Shown here one piece after another: positions 53,108 to 62,090 of a stretch of 64,000 nucleotides of DNA (position 1 is its first letter; every line of letters begins with the position of its first letter). The DNA is from Dyadobacter endophyticus (GTDB lineage: Bacteria; Bacteroidota; Bacteroidia; Cytophagales; Spirosomataceae), in assembly GCF_014641595.1 (NCBI RefSeq), contig NZ_BMIA01000002.1:1426001-1490000 (forward strand). The letters are read 5' to 3'. The notes below the pieces were generated by a model. The model had not been told where the DNA came from and made no database searches. It saw only the letters and a list, made by a program, of their open reading frames with translations. Position numbers and translations under genes: made by a program.

Positions 53108-54126
53108 TAATCAAGGTAAGAGGCGCTGCTCATTCGTCGGTTCCAGCTTCCTCCGGACTCCAACCGCGCTATATTGAACTTGTCGCGATACTCTTTCGGC
53201 GTCACGCCGGTACTTTTCTTAAACAGCTGCCGGAAAGATTTCAAGTCGTTATAACCTGAGTTAAGCATAACTTCCAGCACGCTTTGATCGGTCTGCGCCA
53301 GCAGTTTCTTTGCGGCCTCAATGCGCGTCCGCTGCAAATATTCAATGGGCGTCACTCCAATAGCCTGTTTGAACCGTCGCACCACATTTCTGCGACTCGC
53401 CGGGATATCCTGAATGAGGACTTCAATGGTACTGCCTTCCTGATATTCCTTTTCGATTTTCTGCTGCGCCATATTCACCAATCCGTCACCGTGATTTTGA
53501 GGTGGAGCGAAAGTCCCGAAATAGGTTTGCTGCTCGCGGTCCATATCTATGGCAAACATTTTCGCGGTCCGCAGCGTAAGATCCTTTCCGCAAAAACGCT
53601 GTATCAGGTACAGCATGAGATGGAAACTGCTCGTAGCACCACCGCTCGTAAAAATACCTTTGTCCTCGGTCACTACGGCATTGCTCTTCATGATGATGTC
53701 GGGAAAATTCGAAGCGAGTGCCTCCGCGGCGTCTATGTGCGTAGTCGCGTGCTTGCCATTCAACAGGCCCGCTCCTGCGAGCAGGAATGCGCCCGTGCAA
53801 AAGCTGGCCAGTTCGGCCCCATTTTTATATTGTTCCCAAAGCCAGGGAATACAGCTTTGGTTGCTCTTCACCGAAAGTTGCACATCGCCCGCACCGAATG
53901 CCGGCACGAGTATGAGGTCCTGCCTGGCAAATTCGTTAATTGATTGCATCGGGTAAGCGCCGTAGAATTTCCCGGGTTCAGGATCAGGTGAGAACAGCGT
54001 AATTTGGAAGAAGTGCGGCTGGTTGGCTCGCTCATAGAAGCTGTTCACCGATTCGAATACATCCAGAATCGCCGCTACGCTCAATAATCGGTGCCGGTTG
54101 GTAATTAATAGACCTAATTGTATCAT
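53107..54126 (-). CDS. GlxA-type transcriptional regulator (DJ-1/PfpI + AraC HTH)
   Basis: 339 residues. N-terminal DJ-1/PfpI-like domain (1-190) with the nucleophile-elbow ASFCTGAFLLAGAGLL (Cys near 110) and TSGGATSSFHLMLYLI. C-terminal AraC-type double HTH (~225-325): IQDIPASRRNVVRRFKQAIGVTPIEYLQRTRIEAAKKLL and VLEVMLNSGYNDLKSFRQLFKKSTGVTPKEYR. Such proteins sense small metabolites by the N-terminal domain and activate nearby genes. The divergent gene at 54325 (DUF1579) shares a 198-bp control region and is the most likely target. Confidence 0.9.
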   Translation of the reverse strand: MIQLGLLITNRHRLLSVAAILDVFESVNSFYERANQPHFFQITLFSPDPEPGKFYGAYPMQSINEFARQDLILVPAFGAGDVQLSVKSNQSCIPWLWEQYKNGAELASFCTGAFLLAGAGLLNGKHATTHIDAAEALASNFPDIIMKSNAVVTEDKGIFTSGGATSSFHLMLYLIQRFCGKDLTLRTAKMFAIDMDREQQTYFGTFAPPQNHGDGLVNMAQQKIEKEYQEGSTIEVLIQDIPASRRNVVRRFKQAIGVTPIEYLQRTRIEAAKKLLAQTDQSVLEVMLNSGYNDLKSFRQLFKKSTGVTPKEYRDKFNIARLESGGSWNRRMSSASYLD

Positions 54127-54324
54127 GTTGTTGATGTGTTTAAACTTTGATATTCAGACCAAAGCGGGCACCAATATAGAAATTTTGTCCCAAATACCCC
54201 TCTCACATGACGTTTTAAGCAATTGCTTCATATCTCATTTTTATTAAATTTTAGATCCCTATATTGATAAAAATTTATTACGAAAGCACTGCTGCGGTGG
54301 CGCGGTAATCAAAATCTAAATCCT

Positions 54325-54822
54325 ATGTCCAAATCGAAATTTGAAACATCGCTGGAATCCGGCGTACATCATCAACTCCAGGCATTAACTGGCAGTTGGG
54401 AAGGTCTCACCAAAACGTGGTTCGAACCTGACGTTCTCGCCGACGAATCCGAGATGAAAGGTACGATCAAATCCATCCTCGGCGGCAGCTTCCTCCTGCA
54501 CGAATACCAGGGCAGCATCAACGGCAAACCGTTCCAGGGCATAGCCATTTACGGTTTCGATATTCCCAACAGCCATGCGCAGGCATTCTGGATTGACAGC
54601 TTTCACATGGGAACCGGTATGATGCTTTCCAACGGCACGCCTACCGAAAATGGCTTCTCTGTATTGGGTCAATATAGCGTGCCCGAGTATCCTGCGCCCT
54701 GGAACTGGCGCACCGTTGCCGAGCTCAAAGACCCGGACACATTGATCATTACAGCTTATAACATTTCGCCGGAGGGTCAGGAAGACAAGGCCACGGAAAC
54801 GGTTTATAAACGAATTAGTTAA
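54325..54822 (+). CDS. DUF1579-family protein
   Basis: 165 residues, single domain covering nearly the whole chain: LTGSWEGLTKTWFEPD, ILGGSFLLHEYQGSINGKPFQGIAIYGFD, AFWIDSFHMGTG, and TVYKRIS at the end. DUF1579 proteins have a lipocalin-like beta barrel and are thought to bind a small ligand; no reaction is known. Cytoplasmic. Divergent from the GlxA-type regulator. The stop codon overlaps the stop of the convergent YhcG-like gene at TTAA (54819-54822). Confidence 0.85.
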   Translation: MSKSKFETSLESGVHHQLQALTGSWEGLTKTWFEPDVLADESEMKGTIKSILGGSFLLHEYQGSINGKPFQGIAIYGFDIPNSHAQAFWIDSFHMGTGMMLSNGTPTENGFSVLGQYSVPEYPAPWNWRTVAELKDPDTLIITAYNISPEGQEDKATETVYKRIS

Positions 54823-55931
54823 GACCGCATTTGGGCCAGTTCGTTTTGGATGAAGGTTTGCAATTGTTCCTTACTTGGAAGGCTCACGACATATTTGCTT
54901 ACAAATAATTGCATATCGCTATCCGCGACCGCGTATTCAACAAGCGCCCGGTTCTGATCCGTCACCAGTAATAAACCCACTGGCGGGTTATCGTCCAGGT
55001 TCATAATTTCTTTCTTGTAGTAATTGATGTAAGTTTTAAGCTGGCCGATGTGTTCATGTTTGACTTCATTGGTCTTTAACTCGATCAGAACATGGCATTT
55101 TAAGATGCGATGATAGAATACAAGGTCCACGAAAAAATATTCATCTCCGATAACCATGCGTTTTTGCTTTGCCTCAAAACAGAAACCATGGCCTAGCTCA
55201 ATCAGAAAAGCTTCCAGGTTGTCGACCAGGGCCTGTTCCAGGTCACTTTCGTAAACCACGTCTTTGGCTTTAAGCCCAAGGAATTCAAAGGTGAATGGAG
55301 ATTTGATAATGTCTGCAATGCCCGGGCGCTGGGCGTTTTCGTCAACGCTCCGGCCCAATGCCTCCTGATCGAGGCTCATTCCTGAGCGCTCGTAGTAAAG
55401 CGTATTGATTTGCCTTTTAAGTTCGGCGACGCTCCAATTGCTTTTAATGCATTGCTTTTCGTAAAAGCCCCGCTTTTCAGGTTCATGCAACGGAAGAAGT
55501 AAGGTAAGATGCGAAAATGAGAGTCGGGAAAGTAATATTTCCGGGTCGACCGAAGACTGTCTACTTCCCTCGCTTGCCAAGCAACCAGTTGTACTGGCCG
55601 TCCTAGGGAAGTTATTTGATGTGGTTAGCTTTAAGCCATTCAATTGTGCAGACAGTGTCTGCACAATTTGGGGATACGCCAGATAGAATTGTCTAAACAC
55701 TTTGAGATTCCTCGCACCCAGGCCTGCTGTGTCCAGAACTTCTGCAAGTTCATCCACCAGTCTCTGCCCGTATTTTGCGCGGTCCTCCCCGTTCTGCTCA
55801 AATTCCACGATGTGAAAACCAATCAGCCAATTGCGGATGGTTAAATACCTGTTGATTGCCTTCGAAGCACTTTGTTGAAGGGTAAAATTGGTTTCCTGAA
55901 TGGTTGTTACCAAAGCATTAAAATCAGCCAT
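54819..55931 (-). CDS. YhcG-like PDDEXK nuclease-domain protein (DUF1016)
   Basis: 370 residues from the ATG at 55931 (MADFNALVTTIQETNFTLQQSASKAINRYLTIRNWLIGFHIVEFEQ); the frame extends to 55991. N-terminal DUF1016 helical domain with WLIGFHIVEFEQNGEDRAKYGQRLVDELAEVL. C-terminal PDDEXK domain: DLEQALVDNLEAFLIELGHGFCFEAKQKRMVIGDEYFFVDLVFYHRILKCHVLIELKTNE gives the D-(x)n-ELK core. YhcG proteins are linked to restriction-modification loci or Rhs/defence contexts in other genomes, but here it stands alone with no hsd genes. Both strands' stop codons overlap with the DUF1579 gene. A stray defence-related gene is the inference. Confidence 0.85.
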   Translation of the reverse strand: MADFNALVTTIQETNFTLQQSASKAINRYLTIRNWLIGFHIVEFEQNGEDRAKYGQRLVDELAEVLDTAGLGARNLKVFRQFYLAYPQIVQTLSAQLNGLKLTTSNNFPRTASTTGCLASEGSRQSSVDPEILLSRLSFSHLTLLLPLHEPEKRGFYEKQCIKSNWSVAELKRQINTLYYERSGMSLDQEALGRSVDENAQRPGIADIIKSPFTFEFLGLKAKDVVYESDLEQALVDNLEAFLIELGHGFCFEAKQKRMVIGDEYFFVDLVFYHRILKCHVLIELKTNEVKHEHIGQLKTYINYYKKEIMNLDDNPPVGLLLVTDQNRALVEYAVADSDMQLFVSKYVVSLPSKEQLQTFIQNELAQMRS

Positions 55932-56124
55932 ATTGATGAAGTTTTGGAGAGAAAGCCAAAAGATCCGGCAATCCCGCTTTCCCGACCTCATTCAATTCTC
56001 CGATGGCTTAACCTAATTATCCTCAGGTTCAGAAAGCCATCAGTCAGGCAGATTAACTACTATTTCTAAGATTTGAAATACAAAAAAATGACCACCAGTC
56101 AAGCCAATGGTCATTAGGTATTTT

Positions 56125-57219
56125 TTAAGCGACTGCCGCAGTACCGACTGCCGCAGTAGTTAGAGTTTCCGGTTTAAGCGGAATGGGTTCGGGTACATCC
56201 GCAACCGCGTCACCCACGACCGGGCCGTTATGAGAAAGTTCGCTGCCTTCTTTTTTGGATTTTAAAATGGGCCACATAAACTGGGCGTACCATTCTTCCT
56301 CCTGATAATGCTTGATACCGTAGGACGACGGGTATTTGCGGGTGATGATGCCGGTCCCGAAAATGATATCCCAGAGGAAAAACATATTGCCAAAGTTGCC
56401 TTTGTAATACCCTATTCCATCGTCGGTCGTATCGGCGTGGTGTGCATGGTGTGTGGCCGGAGTGGAAATCAGCCTTTCCAGTACCCAGCCGATGGGTTTA
56501 AGCCATTTGATTTCGTAAAAAGGTTTATCCCAGGGAATGCTCGAATGCGCGCCGGTAGTTATAAACGATTTGATCACTTTCACAAACAATGCGGCGTAAC
56601 CCAAACCCAGGTAGGTCAATGCGATCGTCAGATAAGTTTGTGAGAAAAACAGCGTATAGATCACATTTTGCCTGCTTGCCATGGCCATACCCATGTAAGT
56701 GGCCGAATGGTGCGTACGGTGGAAACGCCAGAGCCAGGGTACCTGGTGATGCAGGCGGTGATACCAGTATTGCGTCAGGTCGTCGGCTACGGCAATAATC
56801 AGGAATGCCCACCAGAATGGCACCCATCCAAATGCATCTTTGGCGTGGGGCAGCACCAGGGGAAGGAATTTAAGCCCAAAATAGGCGACGAACGGCCGAA
56901 TGATCAGTTTTGGTACTACAAAGCATACGATGTCCAGGATACGCTCATTCTTGGTCCATTTGTTTTCGTACAACCCGGCTGCGAACTCGATCACGCCCAG
57001 TACGAGCACGATTACCGGTAAGCCCCAACTGCTTAGGTTCTTAAAAACCGCCTCGACAAATGCCGGAGCCTTGAAAGGAAATTCGTTGCTTCCCTCCCAC
57101 GGCCGGTAGTCGAATACCTGGAAACTGGCAAACATCAAAAAAATGGGCGCGATGTAAAGCACCACGCTGATCAGGCCATCGCGGGTAATCTTCCGGGCCA
57201 GTACATTATCCAATTTCAT
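56125..57219 (-). CDS. sterol desaturase/fatty acid hydroxylase-family protein
   Basis: 364 residues with about five hydrophobic segments. The three histidine boxes of the di-iron membrane hydroxylase superfamily are present: HRLHH (in DLTQYWYHRLHHQVPWLWR), HRTHH and HHAHH (in STPATHHAHHADTT). The substrate may be a lipid or a hopanoid-like compound; carotenoid or sphingolipid hydroxylases have the same fold. The C-terminal ~40 residues are Pro/Ala/Val-rich. Single gene; the small membrane gene at 57253 is 33 bases upstream. Confidence 0.9.
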   Translation of the reverse strand: MKLDNVLARKITRDGLISVVLYIAPIFLMFASFQVFDYRPWEGSNEFPFKAPAFVEAVFKNLSSWGLPVIVLVLGVIEFAAGLYENKWTKNERILDIVCFVVPKLIIRPFVAYFGLKFLPLVLPHAKDAFGWVPFWWAFLIIAVADDLTQYWYHRLHHQVPWLWRFHRTHHSATYMGMAMASRQNVIYTLFFSQTYLTIALTYLGLGYAALFVKVIKSFITTGAHSSIPWDKPFYEIKWLKPIGWVLERLISTPATHHAHHADTTDDGIGYYKGNFGNMFFLWDIIFGTGIITRKYPSSYGIKHYQEEEWYAQFMWPILKSKKEGSELSHNGPVVGDAVADVPEPIPLKPETLTTAAVGTAAVA

Positions 57220-57252
57220 GCGTGATTTGATTTTTTATGGTGAAACGAGCTG

Positions 57253-57375
57253 TCAGATAAATAATTTCCACGCCAGCCAAATGCCTCCGGCGATCAGGAC
57301 AAACGGAATGAATGTAAGCAGAATGCCGACGGCGATCTTCCTCGCGAGCAGCACCACGTCTGAAAATGTGAACAT
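57253..57375 (-). CDS. small single-helix membrane protein
   Basis: 40 residues from the ATG at 57375: MFTFSDVVLLARKIAV, then a hydrophobic helix GILLTFIPFVLIAGGIWLAW and KLFI. Positive charges before the helix suggest an N-in orientation. It lies 33 bases upstream of the hydroxylase gene on the same strand and could be its partner or just a leader ORF. Longer frames in the region are not convincing. Confidence 0.5.
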   Translation of the reverse strand: MFTFSDVVLLARKIAVGILLTFIPFVLIAGGIWLAWKLFI

Positions 57376-57431
57376 ATTTGAAATGGTGTAGTAGTACCGG
57401 TTTACTATAAACGCAGCGGGTAATATGGGTA

Positions 57432-57526
57432 CGGAAATACCCCGGGACAGCACAGCCGGCAACTGAAATCGCCAACCACCGAAAATTTCAGATGATCAGC
57501 CATGACTGTCAGGCGGGATATTTCCG
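57432..57526. repeat. 95-bp imperfect palindromic element, copy 1
   Basis: Left arm 57432-57450 (CGGAAATACCCCGGGACAG) and right arm 57506-57526 pair imperfectly, since the reverse complement of the right arm starts CGGAAATATCCCG and ends GACAG. The loop holds CAACCACCGAAAATT at 57472. A second copy (63705-63803) has its own complementary arms and the same loop word. Internal length and arm position agree between the copies although arm sequences have diverged. Confidence 0.7.
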
Positions 57527-57789
57527 ATAAATGTCAGAGATGAATTGCCGTTTCAACAACAGCAATTGGAATGGATCTGGGAAAAACAAAGCGTGAAGGT
57601 ATGCCCTACCACTTCCCCCGACGGGGCCTTACAAAGTAAATTAACCGCGCTCATATCTAAGATGCCTGGATTAATACTCAGCTCAGGGGTGGTTCAGGAG
57701 CTTTGTTTTTAATACTATACTTATTTGATAGACAAAGTAAGTTTAATGTTTTTAGAAATGCAATAGGTCAATTCAATTTTTCTTGAAAA
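57527..57789. other. intergenic region with a 23-bp repeat
   Basis: About 260 bases without a recognisable gene. TACTTATTTGATAGACAAAG TAA at 57718-57740 recurs exactly at 63849-63871. Together with the palindromic element upstream, this is probably residue of a repeated DNA element. Confidence 0.55.
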
Positions 57790-57832
57790 TAAAAAAATCC
57801 GTGGCGACAGTAACGCGCTGTCAGCCACGGAT
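57790..57832 (-). terminator. terminator after the 58-kb secreted protein
   Basis: On the minus strand ATCCGTGGCTGACAG, GCGCGTTA loop region and CTGTCGCCACGGAT form a 14-bp stem with one bulge, then TTTTTTTATTTT. Confidence 0.85.
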
Positions 57833-57884
57833 CAGACAGAAAAGGCATCAATGACACCTCTCTGTCGATTCTATATAAACCAAT

Positions 57885-58790
57885 TTATTTCAACTCGGTA
57901 AGCCATTGCTGTGCGAACGCACGAGCGGTGTTGGTGGGCGCCGCGCCCATGCGGTAACAAAACTTCCACACATCGCTTTTGCCTTCGTAAGCTGCATTCA
58001 CAAACTTCCTGCGACCGTTCACTTCCTTCGTCTGCGCCGCAAAATCCACAGCCTTGCTTTGATTGAGGAAGTCGGTGAGGCGGGCGGTAAGTACCTTTTT
58101 CGGATCTTTCAGCTTCTCGTACTCATCTGCATTGCTCTTCGCATTCCGTGCCAGCGTCTGCTCCGACTGCCGGATCTCGTCAGCCGCCAGATACTCGGCA
58201 TACTGCTTTCTGAACTCCTCCATATTGGTTTTCAAAAGCGGTTTGATCTTTTTGAAGAATGCCGCATTGCGTTTGCCGTCTTCGATCTGCTTCTTAAAAT
58301 CCGCGCGCTGCTCGGCCGGGATGCTGCTAAGCATACTTTCCATGCCTGCAAATGTCTCCGCCGACTGGATCTGAATGTCCACCACCGGTTCCATATCCTT
58401 GGCCTGCAACCCCTGCACGCCTTTCAAACGGTTGGCACGAATTTCCGCCTTGCGTTGCTCGCTAACGGCCGTTTCAAGTTTCGGGTACTTTTTCGCGATC
58501 GATTCTGTATAACGCTTTTGGAAGTCCTCCGAATTGAAATAAGTCTTCACAAAACCACCCGCCTTCTTAATCGCCGTCGCCTGAGCGTCCGGTGCCAGCG
58601 AGCGGCACGCCGATTTCACAGAACTTCCAAAGTACGGCACGCTTACCGAAGGCGCCTGCAAACCATTCCAAAGGCGGTTCTGAATATCCTTCTGGCTGAT
58701 TCCGTATTCTTCAAACTCATCGCTGAAAGTAAAATTCAGGAACGCAATGCAGAATGTGTAGAGGAAAAAGGGTACTATTCTATTTTTCAT
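57885..58790 (-). CDS. secreted hypothetical protein
   Basis: 301 residues from the ATG at 58790 (MKNRIVPFFLYTFCIAFLNFTFS); the frame extends 6 codons further upstream. Signal peptide, then a helix-rich Lys/Glu/Arg chain (IQNRLWNGLQAPSVSVPYFGSSVKSACRSLAPDAQATAIKKAGGFVKTYF ... NAAYEGKSDVWKFCYRMG) with three Cys or fewer. No known domain recognised. It has a good terminator. It is preceded on the same strand by a small lipoprotein gene (46 bases away). Confidence 0.72.
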   Translation of the reverse strand: MKNRIVPFFLYTFCIAFLNFTFSDEFEEYGISQKDIQNRLWNGLQAPSVSVPYFGSSVKSACRSLAPDAQATAIKKAGGFVKTYFNSEDFQKRYTESIAKKYPKLETAVSEQRKAEIRANRLKGVQGLQAKDMEPVVDIQIQSAETFAGMESMLSSIPAEQRADFKKQIEDGKRNAAFFKKIKPLLKTNMEEFRKQYAEYLAADEIRQSEQTLARNAKSNADEYEKLKDPKKVLTARLTDFLNQSKAVDFAAQTKEVNGRRKFVNAAYEGKSDVWKFCYRMGAAPTNTARAFAQQWLTELK

Positions 58791-58835
58791 GGCTGTAATT
58801 GTAATCAAGGGTAATCTATAATTGCAAAGATCCTG

Positions 58836-59261
58836 CTATTGCCGGGTTGCGGCCATCTCGTATTCGTCGCCTTCGAAGACCACGAAGATGTTGAGCTTAT
58901 CGTCCTTCACATTCCCCACTTTGTCGGTCCCCTCATAAATATCGATTCCTGTACTGCCGGCATTTTTGAGGTTCAAAGTTCCGAGGTTTTCATCCGGTTC
59001 GCGGTCGCCGTCTATGGTCATTTTCATTTTTCCGGTAACTACATCGGAAGAGAACTTGTCTAGCTCGATGGTAATGCTTGCTTTGGCGATATCGAGAGGA
59101 TAATCTTTTCCGTCGACGGTAAGCTTGGTAACCTTGTAAATCCCTGCTGCTTTCGAACTCAATTCCGGGGATACGTCCTTGTCTTTGTCCTCACAAGCGA
59201 ACATCAACGTGCTAAGCAACAACAGAGCAAAAATGTTTTTCAAAAATGTAATCTTTTTCAT
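58836..59261 (-). CDS. small lipocalin-like lipoprotein
   Basis: 141 residues from the ATG at 59261 (MKKITFLKNIFALLLLSTLMFAC, lipobox Cys23; the frame extends to 59351). Acidic EDKDKD follows the Cys. The mature domain (~110 residues) is all-beta: AGIYKVTKLTVDGKDYPL, ITIELDKFSSDVVTGKMKMTIDGD, KLNIFVVFEGDEYEMAATRQ, consistent with the lipocalin-like DUFs of Bacteroidota. Probably upstream partner of the secreted gene that follows. Confidence 0.72.
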   Translation of the reverse strand: MKKITFLKNIFALLLLSTLMFACEDKDKDVSPELSSKAAGIYKVTKLTVDGKDYPLDIAKASITIELDKFSSDVVTGKMKMTIDGDREPDENLGTLNLKNAGSTGIDIYEGTDKVGNVKDDKLNIFVVFEGDEYEMAATRQ

Positions 59262-59464
59262 GGCTGTATTTGATTTGAAATGGATAATGGATGAGATAAT
59301 CTTTTGCCTTCCGACATCACAAAGGTAGCCTATCCGGAAGGCCGGGATCAATCCTATAAAAGCATGATTTTTGAAAAATCATATGTTTATAGGATATTAT
59401 TAAAAGGTTTTATTTCAGACTTTTGCCACCGTAATTTTCCAATCCATTCTACTCTCCGGGTCCG

Positions 59465-61396
59465 ATGAAATTATATTTACGAGCACTTTTATTAGTCTTT
59501 TTTTGCAGCGCGGCATTTGCACAAAACCCAGATCCCGTCGCCATTCTGAAACGACTTCAGACCAGCAGGCAGGATACCAACCGGGTACTGGCTTACATTG
59601 AATACGGGCAGTATTATGAAAACCACAACCTCGATAGCGCAGGTAAATATTACCTCAAAGCGGACGCACTAAGCGAGCAGCTCAACTACGATACCGGCCG
59701 GTTCAAGTTCCGTTCCAACTACACCTACATCCTGAATTTGCAAGGAAAATTCGAGGAAGGGCTGAAATTGAACCGCGAAAGCCTGGAAATAGCCAAGCGC
59801 ATGAAGCACCAGGTGAACATCGGCAAGAGCCTCAACAACATCGCAGCCAGCTACACCTACATGGGTAATTTCAGGCAGGCAATACAATACTACCAGCAGG
59901 CCGCCAGCCAATTCGATAAACTGGGCATGAAGGAGTTTTTGCCCCGGCTTTACATCAGTATCGGAACAGCTTTCGAGCACGCCAACCTGTTCAATAAGTC
60001 GGTAGTGTACAAGCAAAAAGCATTGCAACTGGCACGCCCGATGAAGGACAGCCTGCAACTGGCGGATATTCTTACCAACATTGGCGGCTGTTATTTCAAT
60101 CTGAAAAGGTATAACGACGCTCTCGCGCATTTCAAGGAAGGGTTGGTGGTCGCTGAAAAAATCCATTCCGATATTTTCATTACCCAGGCTTACGCCGGCC
60201 TTTGCCGCACCAACCGACTTTTGAAAAATCTTGACGAAGCGTGGGTCTATGGCCAGAAAGGGCTTGACCTCGCCCGGAAATCAGGCAATGTGTTTCTCGA
60301 ACTCGATTGCCTCCGTGCATTGATGTTCCTCGCGGAAGATGCCAATAAAATAGACCTGTCGGCTAAATACACGAAGGAAGCGCTCACAATCGCCGAAGCC
60401 AACAATATGACCGACCATTTGGTGGAGCTTTATGAAGATTACGCGACCGACCTTGCACGGCAGAACAACTACAAGGCGGCCTACGAGTACCTGATGAAGT
60501 ACTCGATCATGAACGACTCCATTCAAGGAATCGATATTCAAAAACAGTTGCAGGAACTCGATACCAAATACCTGACCGCTCAGAAGGAAAACAAGATCGT
60601 TACACTCGAAAAAGAGAAGCAAACCCGTAATACACTGATTTACGGCCTCATCGCCGGGCTCGTCGGGCTGCTTGTGATCGCTATCCTGGTTTACAGGAAC
60701 ATTGCTTTCCGCCGGCGCGTAGCCGAGCAGGAGGTGCTGCAATTGCAGCAGGAAAAACAATTGGTAGCCACCAATTCTATTTTGAAAGGACAGGAAGAAG
60801 AACGCACCCGCGTGGCCCGCGACCTGCACGACGGTCTGGGCGGACTATTATCAGGCATTAAACTAACTTTGAATTCCGTGAAAGGAAACGTAATCCTGCC
60901 CGAGGAAAGCGCCATGACGTTTACCAGGGCCCTAACCCAACTCGACGGTGCCATCAGCGAAATGCGCCGCGTAGCCCACAGCATGATGCCCGAATCGCTC
61001 GTACGGTTCGGATTAATCGACGCCCTGAGCGATTTTTGTGAAGGCATCAGCGCGTCGGGCAGACTGAAAGTGAATATGCAGGCGTTCGGCTTCGACGACA
61101 AACGTCTCGATTCGCAGGTAGAAGTCGTGCTTTACCGCATTATCCAGGAACTGCTCAACAACGTGCTCAAATATGCCGACGCTACGGAAGCGCAGGTGCA
61201 GCTTACCTGGGTTGAAAACAATGTGAGCGTAACCGTGGAAGACAATGGGAAAGGGTTTGATATCAAAAACCTCGAACAAAACAAGGGTGCAGGCCTTCGC
61301 AATGTTCAGGCCCGCGTCGACTACCTGAACGGTACCCTCGACATCCAGTCGAAACCGGGCGAAGGCACTTCGGTACTTGTTGAAATCGTACTTTAA
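59465..61396 (+). CDS. TPR-containing sensor histidine kinase (HisKA_3 type)
   Basis: 643 residues. Signal peptide to ~residue 20, then TPR repeats (about 35-350, with KSLNNIAASYTYMGNFRQAIQYYQQA and similar units), a membrane segment near 395-415 (LIYGLIAGLVGLLVIAILVY), a coiled coil, then HisKA_3 with ARDLHDGLGGLLSGIKL (His455) and a HATPase domain (LYRIIQELLNNVLKYADA, EDNGKGFD, GAGLRNVQARVDYLNG). The periplasmic TPR part is the likely sensor. Partner regulator follows after 16 bases. Confidence 0.92.
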   Translation: MKLYLRALLLVFFCSAAFAQNPDPVAILKRLQTSRQDTNRVLAYIEYGQYYENHNLDSAGKYYLKADALSEQLNYDTGRFKFRSNYTYILNLQGKFEEGLKLNRESLEIAKRMKHQVNIGKSLNNIAASYTYMGNFRQAIQYYQQAASQFDKLGMKEFLPRLYISIGTAFEHANLFNKSVVYKQKALQLARPMKDSLQLADILTNIGGCYFNLKRYNDALAHFKEGLVVAEKIHSDIFITQAYAGLCRTNRLLKNLDEAWVYGQKGLDLARKSGNVFLELDCLRALMFLAEDANKIDLSAKYTKEALTIAEANNMTDHLVELYEDYATDLARQNNYKAAYEYLMKYSIMNDSIQGIDIQKQLQELDTKYLTAQKENKIVTLEKEKQTRNTLIYGLIAGLVGLLVIAILVYRNIAFRRRVAEQEVLQLQQEKQLVATNSILKGQEEERTRVARDLHDGLGGLLSGIKLTLNSVKGNVILPEESAMTFTRALTQLDGAISEMRRVAHSMMPESLVRFGLIDALSDFCEGISASGRLKVNMQAFGFDDKRLDSQVEVVLYRIIQELLNNVLKYADATEAQVQLTWVENNVSVTVEDNGKGFDIKNLEQNKGAGLRNVQARVDYLNGTLDIQSKPGEGTSVLVEIVL

Positions 61397-61412
61397 CCCC
61401 AAAAAAGAACTT

Positions 61413-62030
61413 ATGAGTGTCAGAATCCTCATCGTAGACGATCACCCGCTGGTACTGGAAGGACTGAAATCGCTGCTCGCGGACGTGGACGAAGTGAAAG
61501 TCGTAGGAACGGCTACCAACGCCATCGACGCCATCGCGTTCCTGAAAAGTAATGAAGTCGACATCGCATTTCTCGACATCAACCTCCCCGATATCAGCGG
61601 TATCGACCTATGCAAGAAGGTGAAAGACCAGTTTCCTGAGGTTAAAACACTCGCATTGAGCACCTTCAACGAACGCGCCTACGTTTCGCGCATGATCCAG
61701 AACGGGGCCTCGGGGTATTTGATCAAAAGTTCGGGCAAAGAAGATATCCTCGAGGCCATCACGCAGGTGCAAGCCGGCGGCTATTTCATGAATGTTCAGT
61801 TCGACCAGGTAACGCCTGCTGCTGCACCTAAAACGGTGCCGTTTTTAACGAGACGTGAAAAAGAAGTATTGGTTTTGATTGCGGAAGGGCTTACCAACCC
61901 TCAGATCGCGGAACAATTGTTCATAAGTGTTACCACGGTCAATAGCCACCGACAAAATCTGCTGATCAAATTCGAAGTGTCAAATACCGCTTCGCTGATC
62001 AAGCTGGCAGCGGGGTTGGGGTTGATTTAA
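61413..62030 (+). CDS. NarL/LuxR-family response regulator
   Basis: 205 residues from the ATG at 61413 (MSVRILIVDDHPLVLEGL; the frame runs back into the kinase gene). Receiver with Asp55 (FLDINLPDISG), Ser/Thr and Lys switch residues (LALSTFNERAY, YLIKSSGKEDIL). C-terminal LuxR HTH LTRREKEVLVLIAEGLTNPQIAEQLFISVTTVNSHRQNLLIKF. Partner of the upstream TPR kinase. Targets unknown. Confidence 0.93.
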   Translation: MSVRILIVDDHPLVLEGLKSLLADVDEVKVVGTATNAIDAIAFLKSNEVDIAFLDINLPDISGIDLCKKVKDQFPEVKTLALSTFNERAYVSRMIQNGASGYLIKSSGKEDILEAITQVQAGGYFMNVQFDQVTPAAAPKTVPFLTRREKEVLVLIAEGLTNPQIAEQLFISVTTVNSHRQNLLIKFEVSNTASLIKLAAGLGLI

Positions 62031-62037
62031 AATCCCA

Positions 62038-62090
62038 CTAACCAAAGAAGCCCTGATCATTTTGTGGATGACCAGGGCTTCTTTGGTTAG
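62038..62090. terminator. long-stem terminator between the regulator and the sulfatase
   Basis: CTAACCAAAGAAGCCCTG at 62038 pairs with CAGGGCTTCTTTGGTTAG ending at 62090, a stem of about 20 bp around a short loop. It contains the TAA of the convergent sulfatase gene, so it serves both strands. Confidence 0.85.

Noticed and set aside
57885..58814. Plus-strand frame of about 300 codons over the 58-kb secreted protein
   Set aside because: Antisense shadow; the minus-strand frame has a signal peptide and a clear terminator.
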